A stretch of 12,868 nucleotides of DNA from CAYJIX01 sp964370375. GTDB lineage: Bacteria; Desulfobacterota; Desulfovibrionia; Desulfovibrionales; Desulfovibrionaceae. Position numbers and translations under genes: made by a program. Location: the NCBI GenBank assembly GCA_964370375.1, contig CAYJIX010000058.1, positions 1 to 12,868 on the forward strand. The letters are read 5' to 3'. Below are positions 1 through 6,713 of the stretch, in pieces (the first letter of the stretch is position 1; every line of letters begins with the position of its first letter). Below the pieces are notes generated by a model, which made no database searches, was not told the DNA's origin, and saw only the letters and a program-made list of their open reading frames with translations.

Positions 1-31
1 TTTGCAAACGTGGTCTATGTTCTATTTTTTG

Positions 32-3000
32 CTACAGCGTGCTTTTTGCTCGCAAAATGGCTTCGCGCAATTCCATCATCACGTCGTGCATGCCTTCAGC
101 ATCGCCGTTTTTCGCCAGATCTTCAAGGCACAGGGCCTGACCTGCCACCGTATGCAAATGCAGCGATTGCGCCGCTTGCCCCAAGGCGTTGGAGGTGGAT
201 GCAATGAGAGAGGCGTCTTCAAGCTCTGCTGCTATTTCCAGATCTGCAAAAGCACTTTCCATATGGGCAAAGGCTGTGGCCAGCTCGTCTTCCTCAATAT
301 CTGCGCTTTCAGGGTTCGCGCCTTCTTCAACGTACGAATCTTCAACCTTTGTGCCTTCAACGTCTGTGTCCACAGAGGAGGGCGTTAAAGGTTCCGTTTG
401 GGCTTGCGATACAAGGTTAAGTTTAAGTTCTGCATCTTCCTCAATGTCCAATTCGCGGCCCAATTCTTGTCCCAGTTCTGGATCCAACGTTTGTTCTGAT
501 TCTTGCTCTGATTCAGGGCCAAGCTCAAGGTAAGGGGCGATCTCTTCTTCTGTAGTTAAAAAGGAGGGTTCTTCTAAGTTGTCTTGCTGGTTCAGGGTAA
601 GGGACGTATCGCCTTCAGGCATGGGCAAATCCAATTGCGGATGTAAGCTTAAAGGCGCTCCCTCAAGGGGTGAGGGCTTGTTTTCGACAATATCAACCAG
701 CGCAATGAGGGTTTCGTTATTGTGCTCATCCTCTTTTGGAGCAGGGGCTGTTTCTTCATCAAAAAACATCCCATGCTCTGTGGGCGTAACATCAAGGTAA
801 AGCTCGCTTGGGGTAAAGGCTGGTTCTTCATCATCGTTTTCGGCGGCCGTATCGGCATGTGTAAAATCAAAGGACGGCAGTTCAATAAAAAGGTCAGAGG
901 ATGCTTCTGCCGGTGCGGTTGGCGACTGTTCAGCTGCTGTTGTGGGCGACAGGCTTGGTTCTGCTTTTGGTGCTTCAGGGGCTTTTTGCACATCTTTGAC
1001 AATGGGCATGGGTTCGCCCACCCATTCTGTGGTATGTGAAGAATCTGCAAAGCTTTGCGCGTTAAAACCTACAAAAGAAGACGTTGCCGTTTGAGCCGTA
1101 TCAGCTGCCTCTTCACCTGTCCTTTGCTGTGCCGTGGTAAAGGTCGTATCAGATGCTGCATCGGTAGCCTGTTCAGGCGTTGCCTCTGCTGATTTGACAA
1201 TGGGCATGGGTTCGCCCACCCACTCTGTGGTATGTGAGGACGTTGCAAAGCTTTGCGCGTTAAAGCCAACATTGGCAAAAGAAGGCGCGGTAGTTTGCCC
1301 CGTATCAGCTGCCCGTCCAAAGGGCCTTTGCTGTGTCGTGGCAAAGGAGGTGTCAGCTACCGTATCAGAAAAAGCTTCATGAGTCGCATCGCCTGTTTTG
1401 ACAATGGGCATGGGTTCGCCCACCCATTCAGCGGTATTTGTAGGGGCTGTATAGGCAAAAGGCGATGCAGGCTTTTGCTCGTGTTGACGCGATACGGCAA
1501 CGGCTGCCTTTTTGGGTTTTGGTGTTGTGGCGGTGTTATTGTTGTCGTCTTTATCGTTTTTGACAATGGGCATAGGTTCGCCAACATTGGAAGACGCTTT
1601 AATGGGGAACGTGGGCGCAAGGGAGAATGTTTGATTTTTTGTGGGCTTTGCTGTGGCGTCTGCTTCTTGCGCGTTGCGTTTTTTGCTTACCTTGTTTGTA
1701 CGCGGACGCAATAAACCCCATAAGGAAAGGCCTTCATCTGCATTCATGTTTGACGCATCGCTTTGAGGTGCTGTCTGTACAATGTCTGTAGAGGTTGCAG
1801 AATCAGGCGGTGCCATGCTCAAATCAGGCACATCTTGCAAAGGTGTTGCAGCTGGTTTTACGGCAGATGACGACGCTTGCTTTGATGCTGATTGTGCTTT
1901 TTTTGCAGCAGGTTTGGGGCGTTTTTTTGGTTTTTTTGGCAAAGGAGAAAGGCGAAGCACAAGGTGGCGCAATTCTGTGCGCAAAATGGGTTTGAACAGC
2001 GTATGCGTACAGCCTGCTCTGCGCAGATTTGCGGCTTGGGCCTCATCATTGGCCAGCACAATAATAGAGGTTGGCGGATAGTTGTTTTCCCCTTCAAAAC
2101 TGCGGATGTTGGCAATAGCATTGACCATTTCTTCTTCAGGCAAATCCCCATCCAATACCAACAGCGCGCCGGGGGTTCGCGTATATAAGCTGGCTATTTC
2201 GCCAGAGCTGCGCGCTTCAATCACCTCATGGGGCAGCTCGTCCAAATAAAAGGCCATGAGCTGGCGGTTGACCGGCACATCGCTGGCCACAATAGCATGC
2301 AAGTTTGGCATGCTGGTTTTAGCAGCCTGCAAAGATCCCTTGGCAGTTGAACCGCTTGTGTCTGTTTCTTGTGGCATAGGAACGCTGCTTGAAACAGCAT
2401 GAAAGCGCAAGGTGCAGGTTACAACCGTGCCTGTGGGCGTTGTGTCAACGCGCAGTGACCCCCCAAGGCTTGCGACAAATTCCCATGCGCGCACAAAGGC
2501 CATGGCACTGCGGCCATGGGGCGGCATCCCTGAACCTGTATCAATGACAGAAAAAACAAGGTGACCCGGGTCGTTGCTTTCGGGCAAACGTTGTACCCTT
2601 AATTGCACCATGCCATAGGTTTGGGTTGCTGCCACCGCGCTTTCGGTAAGCATGGTAAGCACTTTATATAACATGAGGGCGTCGCCCTTAAAATAGCGGT
2701 GCAAATAAGGGGCCGTAAACCACGACAGGGCAAGGTTTTTGTCTTGCGCTTTTTCATCCACGGCATTGTACACATGCAGCATAAGTTCGCGCAGATCAAA
2801 ATGGTGAACCTTAGAAGTTTTTGGTATGACAGTCTCTTGCTGAAAACGCTTGGGAAGCTTTTGCGCAAGCCCAATCAAACGACGGCTGGACTTTGTAAGG
2901 GCACTGCTAATCGCGCGTCCGTTTTCGTTCAATTCTGTCTGATCAAGGGCGGCAAGTTGGATAAAGAGGTTGTCTGCAATTTCTCGCAGATCGCTTTCAA

Positions 3001-4423
3001 GTTGTTGCACAGCTACGTCCTTGCCAGCCAGTAAAGGTGGTGCGTTTTTAGGGTCAACATCCGCTGTTTTTGGCGTATCCGTTGAGGAAGAAGGGGCAGA
3101 AGGTGGGAGGGATTCAGACAAATCCTCTGTGATGTAAAGCGGATTACTTTGCTCTAAGGCCGCAGAAGTTTTTGCTTTACGTTTGTTTTTGGCAGAATCT
3201 TCACGGCGTTTGTTCGTCGGAGCTTCAAGCCAAAGCGGCGTTGGCAAAAATGTTAACAAAAGCGCGCTGGCAACAAGGCCAAGTTGCGGCAAAAAAGCCA
3301 AAGCAAAGCTTAAGATTGACGCGTTAAAGCCGTTTTGCCCAGTAAGTAAAAGGGCAATGGCCATGCTTATTGGCGGTATGGCACATAAAAGTAAAAAAAG
3401 CTTGGCTCCGTTCACTTTTTTGGCAAGGGCAAAAAGGCTTGTCGGCACAAAAAGCAGCATGCACAGCGCCCAATACGGGACAAAGCGCGTAAGCCAGCCA
3501 AATTGTGGAACAAGCGGAAGCAAAAACAACACAAGCCCAAAAATCCCTAACATCAGATATTGCTTGTCAATGTGCGGCGCCTTGTCGCGGGTGGCCATAA
3601 TATGGCGGCCAACCTGAGGTAAAATAAGCAGGGCAATACCCGGCGCAAGAAGGCCCGGCAATTCCCATATCTTTACGCTACCCTGTCCACTTACAGGCAA
3701 GCCCCAAAACATATGGGTGAGCACAGCGCCAAGAAACAATGCGCTCCATAACCGCCATTCGCTGCGTTCAACAAGGCCTCGCACAAAACAGGCCACCAAA
3801 AGCGCGGCAAAAAGCAGGCTGAACGCCAAACCGAGGTTTTCAACCATGGATGAAAAAACAGGACGGATTGCCGGCATAAAACCTGGTGCAGGCAGGCTAG
3901 ATAGCTGAACGTATAAGGTTTGGGGCCCGCTCGCCCCGTTTGGCAACAGGTACACGCCTTGGCTTTGTTGCTTGAGCTCCTGCGGAGTGCTGTTTGGCTG
4001 CAACATCCATACTTTTGCAGGCAACGGGGCTAGATGGCGAAGGGCAAGGTGCAAATCCAGCACAGACGGGACCACAGGCGGCGTAGCTATAGGCATGCGC
4101 AACCAAAAAGCACCAAAAGAATGCGGCAGTTGCCACGGTGTATACGGAGTGAATTTTTGTTGCGCATCGCTTGAAAGGATCGTGCTGAGCAAGGCCTGGC
4201 CTGTGGGGTCAACAAACATGGCAAGGCCTGTCACCTCGTTTGTAACGTCAGCTTTTTTTGTAGCCGTATCAAAAGGCGGTATGGTTACAGAACCTGAAGG
4301 CGCTGCGTTTGGTGACGCTGCAGAGGTTTGTGGCGCCCCGTCGGGCATAGTGGCGGCAAAGCTTGGGCTATGGGCCGCAAAAACGCACAGCATAAGGCAA
4401 CAGAAACTGCAAAACCTTACCAT
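32..4423 (-). CDS. Giant 7TMR-DISM hybrid histidine-kinase-like protein, probably catalytically degenerate
   Basis: The predicted protein has 1463 residues. Residues 1-24 are a signal peptide. About 60-185 resemble the periplasmic 7TMR-DISMED2 sensor domain (FWLRM at 106-110). About 195-395 hold seven hydrophobic helices, the 7TMR-DISM layout. A helical dimerisation-like segment (470-525) and a HATPase-like domain (540-675; DTGSG at 628-632, GG at 654-655) follow, then a receiver-like domain (708-825; Asp758, Lys811), a Pro/Ala/Lys-rich linker with four VGEPMPIVK motifs, an acidic stretch and an HPt-like helical tail (1378-1463). The expected role is sensing a periplasmic signal and phosphorelay. 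However, no phosphoacceptor His is visible in the dimerisation segment, the N-box Asn aligns with Ser595, and the HPt His aligns with Asn1412. It may therefore be a scaffold or pseudokinase. The start at 4423 was chosen because it opens a good signal peptide; it has no clear ribosome binding site. An upstream ATG at 4594 is in frame and possible. Confidence 0.85.
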   Translation of the reverse strand: MVRFCSFCCLMLCVFAAHSPSFAATMPDGAPQTSAASPNAAPSGSVTIPPFDTATKKADVTNEVTGLAMFVDPTGQALLSTILSSDAQQKFTPYTPWQLPHSFGAFWLRMPIATPPVVPSVLDLHLALRHLAPLPAKVWMLQPNSTPQELKQQSQGVYLLPNGASGPQTLYVQLSSLPAPGFMPAIRPVFSSMVENLGLAFSLLFAALLVACFVRGLVERSEWRLWSALFLGAVLTHMFWGLPVSGQGSVKIWELPGLLAPGIALLILPQVGRHIMATRDKAPHIDKQYLMLGIFGLVLFLLPLVPQFGWLTRFVPYWALCMLLFVPTSLFALAKKVNGAKLFLLLCAIPPISMAIALLLTGQNGFNASILSFALAFLPQLGLVASALLLTFLPTPLWLEAPTNKRREDSAKNKRKAKTSAALEQSNPLYITEDLSESLPPSAPSSSTDTPKTADVDPKNAPPLLAGKDVAVQQLESDLREIADNLFIQLAALDQTELNENGRAISSALTKSSRRLIGLAQKLPKRFQQETVIPKTSKVHHFDLRELMLHVYNAVDEKAQDKNLALSWFTAPYLHRYFKGDALMLYKVLTMLTESAVAATQTYGMVQLRVQRLPESNDPGHLVFSVIDTGSGMPPHGRSAMAFVRAWEFVASLGGSLRVDTTPTGTVVTCTLRFHAVSSSVPMPQETDTSGSTAKGSLQAAKTSMPNLHAIVASDVPVNRQLMAFYLDELPHEVIEARSSGEIASLYTRTPGALLVLDGDLPEEEMVNAIANIRSFEGENNYPPTSIIVLANDEAQAANLRRAGCTHTLFKPILRTELRHLVLRLSPLPKKPKKRPKPAAKKAQSASKQASSSAVKPAATPLQDVPDLSMAPPDSATSTDIVQTAPQSDASNMNADEGLSLWGLLRPRTNKVSKKRNAQEADATAKPTKNQTFSLAPTFPIKASSNVGEPMPIVKNDKDDNNNTATTPKPKKAAVAVSRQHEQKPASPFAYTAPTNTAEWVGEPMPIVKTGDATHEAFSDTVADTSFATTQQRPFGRAADTGQTTAPSFANVGFNAQSFATSSHTTEWVGEPMPIVKSAEATPEQATDAASDTTFTTAQQRTGEEAADTAQTATSSFVGFNAQSFADSSHTTEWVGEPMPIVKDVQKAPEAPKAEPSLSPTTAAEQSPTAPAEASSDLFIELPSFDFTHADTAAENDDEEPAFTPSELYLDVTPTEHGMFFDEETAPAPKEDEHNNETLIALVDIVENKPSPLEGAPLSLHPQLDLPMPEGDTSLTLNQQDNLEEPSFLTTEEEIAPYLELGPESEQESEQTLDPELGQELGRELDIEEDAELKLNLVSQAQTEPLTPSSVDTDVEGTKVEDSYVEEGANPESADIEEDELATAFAHMESAFADLEIAAELEDASLIASTSNALGQAAQSLHLHTVAGQALCLEDLAKNGDAEGMHDVMMELREAILRAKSTL
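995..1585 (-). repeat. Four-copy VGEPMPIVK repeat inside the giant sensor gene
   Basis: The motif VGEPMPIVK is encoded at 1559-1585, 1397-1423, 1193-1219 and 995-1021. In the last three copies it is preceded by Trp (EWVGEPMPIVK). The last two copies lie in a longer repeat of about 66-68 residues that includes VGFNAQSFA and SSHTTEW (DNA 1193-1270 and 995-1072). The surrounding sequence is low-complexity and diverged, while the nine-residue core is identical in all four copies. This points to selection on a short linear motif, or to recent duplication of the last units. Confidence 0.9.
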
Positions 4424-4488
4424 GGCTTTGAAACGGGCTTTTTTTACTGGCAAAGCATTATGTGAAGAGGCTGTGCCAACCAAGGGCA

Positions 4489-4497
4489 GGGGGGGGG
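4489..4497. repeat. Homopolymeric G9 tract (C9 on the sensor-gene strand)
   Basis: Nine consecutive G residues lie 66 bases upstream of the chosen start of the sensor gene. They fall inside the reading frame if translation begins at the upstream ATG at 4594. Tracts of this length are prone to slipped-strand length change. No comparable G or C run was noticed elsewhere in the window. Confidence 0.85.
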
Positions 4498-4791
4498 TGC
4501 AACACAAGCCTGTAACAGGATATGTTGATTGAAAAATCTGTAGAAAAAAAAGGTATATGGATCGCAAAGTATATCTCCGTGATGGTTGTTTCATGGGATA
4601 TATGCCTAAATATAGGCCGTGTATGCTAACATTGTGCACAGCATTTGTTGTATCTTCTTGCCAGCTGTTTGGGCACGTAACGGCAGGGGTTTTGACACGA
4701 TGATCATTTTCTGCCAATGCCAACAACACGGTGCCACGCGTAAAAGCAGGTGTTGGATATTGTGCACAACTGCCATGAGGACTTGCCTCTA

Positions 4792-4820
4792 TTTATATGT
4801 AACATATTGATAAAACACAA
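4792..4820 (-). promoter_or_regulatory. Candidate sigma70-type promoter reading toward the sensor gene
   Basis: On the minus strand TTGTGT (4815-4820) is followed after 17 bases by TATAAA (4792-4797). The -10 matches consensus at 5 of 6 positions and the -35 at 3 of 6. Transcription would begin near 4785, giving an untranslated leader of about 360 bases if translation starts at 4423, or about 190 if it starts at 4594. Confidence 0.4.
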
Positions 4821-4867
4821 AGACTATCTTTTCATAAAAAAGTCTTGAATAAGACTACACTTTTTTT
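4820..4867 (+). promoter_or_regulatory. Three-part alternating hairpin followed by a T run
   Basis: AAGACT (4820-4825), AGTCTT (4841-4846) and AAGACT (4851-4856) allow two mutually exclusive hairpins that share the middle arm. The downstream hairpin has a GAAT loop and is followed, after ACAC, by T7 (4861-4867), so it resembles a weak intrinsic terminator. An A run at 4835-4840 makes it partly symmetrical for the other strand. No transcript that needs terminating here is evident. Confidence 0.35.
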
Positions 4868-4971
4868 AAACAAGAGAAAAGCCTTTTATGCCCTGAAACT
4901 CTATTTTTTTATCATGAATATGCGGTGTTTTGCTAAAAACAGATGCTTGCTTTAGGCGCGTTATGGGGTGC

Positions 4972-5000
4972 TTGCTTGCACTGACAATATCAGCTAAAAT
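4972..5000 (+). promoter_or_regulatory. Candidate promoter of the tRNA thiolase gene
   Basis: TTGCTT (4972-4977) is followed after 17 bases by TAAAAT (4995-5000), a 5-of-6 match to the -10 consensus. The start site would fall close to the Shine-Dalgarno sequence at 5010-5015, giving a very short leader. The weak -35 keeps confidence low. Confidence 0.3.
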
Positions 5001-5009
5001 CATGATACA

Positions 5010-5015
5010 AGGGGA
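5010..5015 (+). promoter_or_regulatory. Ribosome binding site deciding the tRNA thiolase start
   Basis: AGGGGA lies 7 bases before the ATG at 5023. It fixes the start there rather than at the upstream in-frame codon at 4930, which would add 31 residues with no family resemblance. Confidence 0.8.
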
Positions 5016-5022
5016 ATACAGT

Positions 5023-5925
5023 ATGAAATGCAATCGTTGTAAAAAAACCGCCATCGTTTCTTTACCAAGCCACAATACCGGATTTTGTCCTGAATGTTTT
5101 CGCGCCTTTGTCTTGCGGCAAGTGGAGCGCGGCATTGCCTCACACAAGCTTTGCACCTTTGAGGATCGGATCCTTGTGGCCCTTTCGGGGGGTAAAGATT
5201 CGCTGTCGCTCATGCTTATTTTGGCAGAACTTGGCTATAATGTCACAGGCTTGCATATTGATTTGTCTATTCCCCACTCTTCTGTCACGTCACGAGCTGT
5301 TGTGGAGCGGTTTTGCAAAAAGCATGGCTTTAGGCTGATTGTTAAAGAAATGGAGCAGGAGGGCCTCGCCATACCCAAGGTGAAGGAACGTTTGGCACGG
5401 CCGATTTGTTCTGCTTGCGGTAAAATAAAGCGGTACTTTTTTAACAAGGTAGCTCTTGATGAAGGTTTCACAACCCTTGCCACAGGGCATAACCTCAATG
5501 ATGAGGTGGCGCGGCTTTTCAGCAATACCTTGCGTTGGGATGTCGGCTATTTGTCAGACCAGGGGCCACGACTTGAAGGAAAGGACGGGTTTTCAAGCAA
5601 AATCAAACCCTTATGGCGTCTTACAGAATTTGAAATCGCCAATTATGCCTTCCTTGAAAATATCGAACACCATTATAGCCCATGCCCCTACAGCACAGGC
5701 GCAAGCTTTACCTTTTATAAGCATATCTGGGACGAATTAGAAGAAGCCATGCCAGGGCGAAAGCTGGCATTTTATCAAGATTTTTTAACGCGCGGGCGAG
5801 CTGCCTTTGCCGCAGAAGAAGAAAAGAGCGGCCTAACCTTACAGCCTTGCACCATGTGCGGCTATCCCACCTCCGCAGGGGTTTGCGGTGTCTGCCGCAT
5901 GCGTGAAGGACAAGCGAAAGGATAG
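5023..5925 (+). CDS. TtuA/TtcA-type PP-loop tRNA 2-thiolation enzyme
   Basis: The predicted cytosolic protein of 300 residues belongs to the adenine nucleotide alpha-hydrolase (PP-loop ATPase) superfamily. Members activate a tRNA uridine or cytidine with ATP and replace its oxygen with sulfur. An N-terminal zinc-ribbon pairs Cys3/Cys6 with Cys22/Cys25. The PP-loop SGGKDS is at 55-60. Cys129, Cys132 and Cys221 occupy the places where TtuA-type enzymes carry catalytic or [4Fe-4S]-binding cysteines. A C-terminal second zinc-ribbon uses Cys276, Cys279, Cys288 and Cys291. The paired terminal zinc fingers favour the TtuA/Ncs6 branch over TtcA. The gene stands alone, divergent from the sensor gene, and no sulfur-carrier partner is visible nearby. 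The exact target base cannot be read from the sequence. Confidence 0.88.
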   Translation: MKCNRCKKTAIVSLPSHNTGFCPECFRAFVLRQVERGIASHKLCTFEDRILVALSGGKDSLSLMLILAELGYNVTGLHIDLSIPHSSVTSRAVVERFCKKHGFRLIVKEMEQEGLAIPKVKERLARPICSACGKIKRYFFNKVALDEGFTTLATGHNLNDEVARLFSNTLRWDVGYLSDQGPRLEGKDGFSSKIKPLWRLTEFEIANYAFLENIEHHYSPCPYSTGASFTFYKHIWDELEEAMPGRKLAFYQDFLTRGRAAFAAEEEKSGLTLQPCTMCGYPTSAGVCGVCRMREGQAKG

Positions 5926-6021
5926 GTTTTTGATGGTTGGAGCATCGGTTGATTTTTTTTGAAAAAATGTGTCTTATTGTGAATATTTGACTTTGTGTAT
6001 CCTTTGGGCTACGGTTTTGTC

Positions 6022-6324
6022 GTGAATATTGTTCGAGAAACAAATCTATTTTCAATATGGCTTCGCAAATTGCGTGATGTTAAAGGTCGTGCTCGAATTG
6101 TGGCTCGTATTGATGCTGCAAAGCTGGGTAACTTTGGTGACTGCAAAGGCCTTGGTGATGGCGTGAGTGAAATGCGTGTCCATTTTGGCCCAGCATATCG
6201 AATCTATTATGCGCAAGAAGGACAAAGTATGTATTTGTTACTCGTAGGGGGCGATAAATCTACACAGGAAAAAGATATTGCAAAAGCCAAAGAACTATGG
6301 GCTTTTATTAAAAATAAAGCATAG
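6022..6324 (+). CDS. HigB/RelE-family toxin (Gp49-like addiction module killer)
   Basis: The predicted protein has 100 residues. It matches the phage-derived Gp49/HigB group of RelE/ParE-fold toxins, usually ribosome-dependent mRNA endonucleases. Seen directly: an N-terminal VRETNLF segment, basic helices (14-34), GVSEMRVHFGPAYRIYY (47-63) and LLVGGDKSTQEKDIAKAKEL (73-92), the family's signature ending. The start GTG at 6022 was chosen because family members usually begin just before this motif. Another GTG at 5995 is in frame, and neither has a good ribosome binding site. The toxin precedes its antitoxin by 8 bases, the toxin-first order typical of HigBA-like modules. All key blocks look intact. 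Confidence 0.9.
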   Translation: MNIVRETNLFSIWLRKLRDVKGRARIVARIDAAKLGNFGDCKGLGDGVSEMRVHFGPAYRIYYAQEGQSMYLLLVGGDKSTQEKDIAKAKELWAFIKNKA

Positions 6325-6332
6325 GTAACATA

Positions 6333-6632
6333 ATGAACGAGATTACCATTACTGAATACAGTAGCGCAAACTATCTTGATAATGAAGAAATGATTGCCGA
6401 ATATTTAGCCGCTTGCCTTGAAGATAGCAATGTTGACCTTTTTCTTGTGGCACTTGGGAACGTAGCAAAAGCTAGGGGCATGACACAACTTGCTAAAGAT
6501 ACCGGCCTTAGCCGTGAAAGCCTTTATAAAGTCTTTTCACCCGGCACAAAACCACGCTTTGAAACTATTCTTAAAATATCTCGAGCTCTTGGTGTGCCAT
6601 TACGTGTTACGGGAGAGTATCAACAAGTGTAG
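6333..6632 (+). CDS. HigA-like antitoxin, XRE-type DNA-binding protein
   Basis: The predicted protein of 99 residues matches the addiction-module antidote family that pairs with Gp49-like toxins. The N-terminal part (15-48) is helical and acidic and probably contacts the toxin. A helix-turn-helix occupies about 49-70 (GMTQLAKDTGLSRESLYKVF), followed by ILKISRALGVPLRV, the usual end of the domain. It should neutralise the toxin and repress the module's own promoter. The start ATG lies 8 bases after the toxin stop, with a weak AGG (6323-6325) overlapping that stop, so the two are probably translated together. The frame is intact. Confidence 0.9.
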   Translation: MNEITITEYSSANYLDNEEMIAEYLAACLEDSNVDLFLVALGNVAKARGMTQLAKDTGLSRESLYKVFSPGTKPRFETILKISRALGVPLRVTGEYQQV

Positions 6633-6678
6633 AAAGAGTGCTTTTAAGAACAATACACTAGGTCAGGCATGACGCAAA

Positions 6679-6698
6679 CACTTGTGCCAGAACAAGTG
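6679..6698. repeat. Perfect 7-bp inverted repeat between antitoxin and NYN remnant
   Basis: CACTTGT (6679-6685) and ACAAGTG (6692-6698) form a perfect inverted repeat with a 6-base centre. A third ACAAGTG lies at 6623-6629, overlapping the end of the antitoxin gene. No T run follows, so a terminator is unlikely. It resembles an operator or a small RNA hairpin. Confidence 0.6.
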
Positions 6699-6713
6699 CA
6701 CATTGCTAGGCTT

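Larger units (their letters stand above)
4424..5022. other. Divergent intergenic region
   Basis: This 599-base stretch separates the leftward sensor gene from the rightward tRNA thiolase gene. No convincing gene is visible. An open frame continues upstream of the sensor gene to 4729, but it has no ribosome binding site and no family resemblance. The region holds a G9 tract (4489-4497), two TTGTGCACA sites (4632-4640 and 4760-4768), a candidate leftward promoter (4792-4820), a three-part hairpin element (4820-4867) and a candidate rightward promoter (4972-5000). Confidence 0.7.

Noticed and set aside
995..1585. CRISPR-like spaced repeats
   Set aside because: The repeats are in frame, encode a conserved peptide, have irregular spacing and diverge in flanking sequence; no cas genes are present.
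649..1620. Several overlapping open frames on both strands in the repeat region of the sensor gene
   Set aside because: They are out-of-frame shadows created by repetitive, stop-poor coding DNA and match no family.
4424..4729. N-terminal extension of the sensor protein to the GTG at 4729
   Set aside because: It has no ribosome binding site, no family resemblance, and would place a long segment before a good signal peptide. The internal ATG at 4594 remains a weaker alternative.
5929..5960. Possible terminator after the tRNA thiolase gene
   Set aside because: There is a T8 run, but the only stem before it is four pairs (GATG/CATC) and is separated from the T run by seven bases.
5979..6030. 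Direct repeat GTGAATATT at 5979-5987 and 6022-6030 as a toxin-module operator
   Set aside because: Nine bases in AT-rich DNA is weak, and the second copy is the toxin's own start codon region, so chance is a fair explanation.
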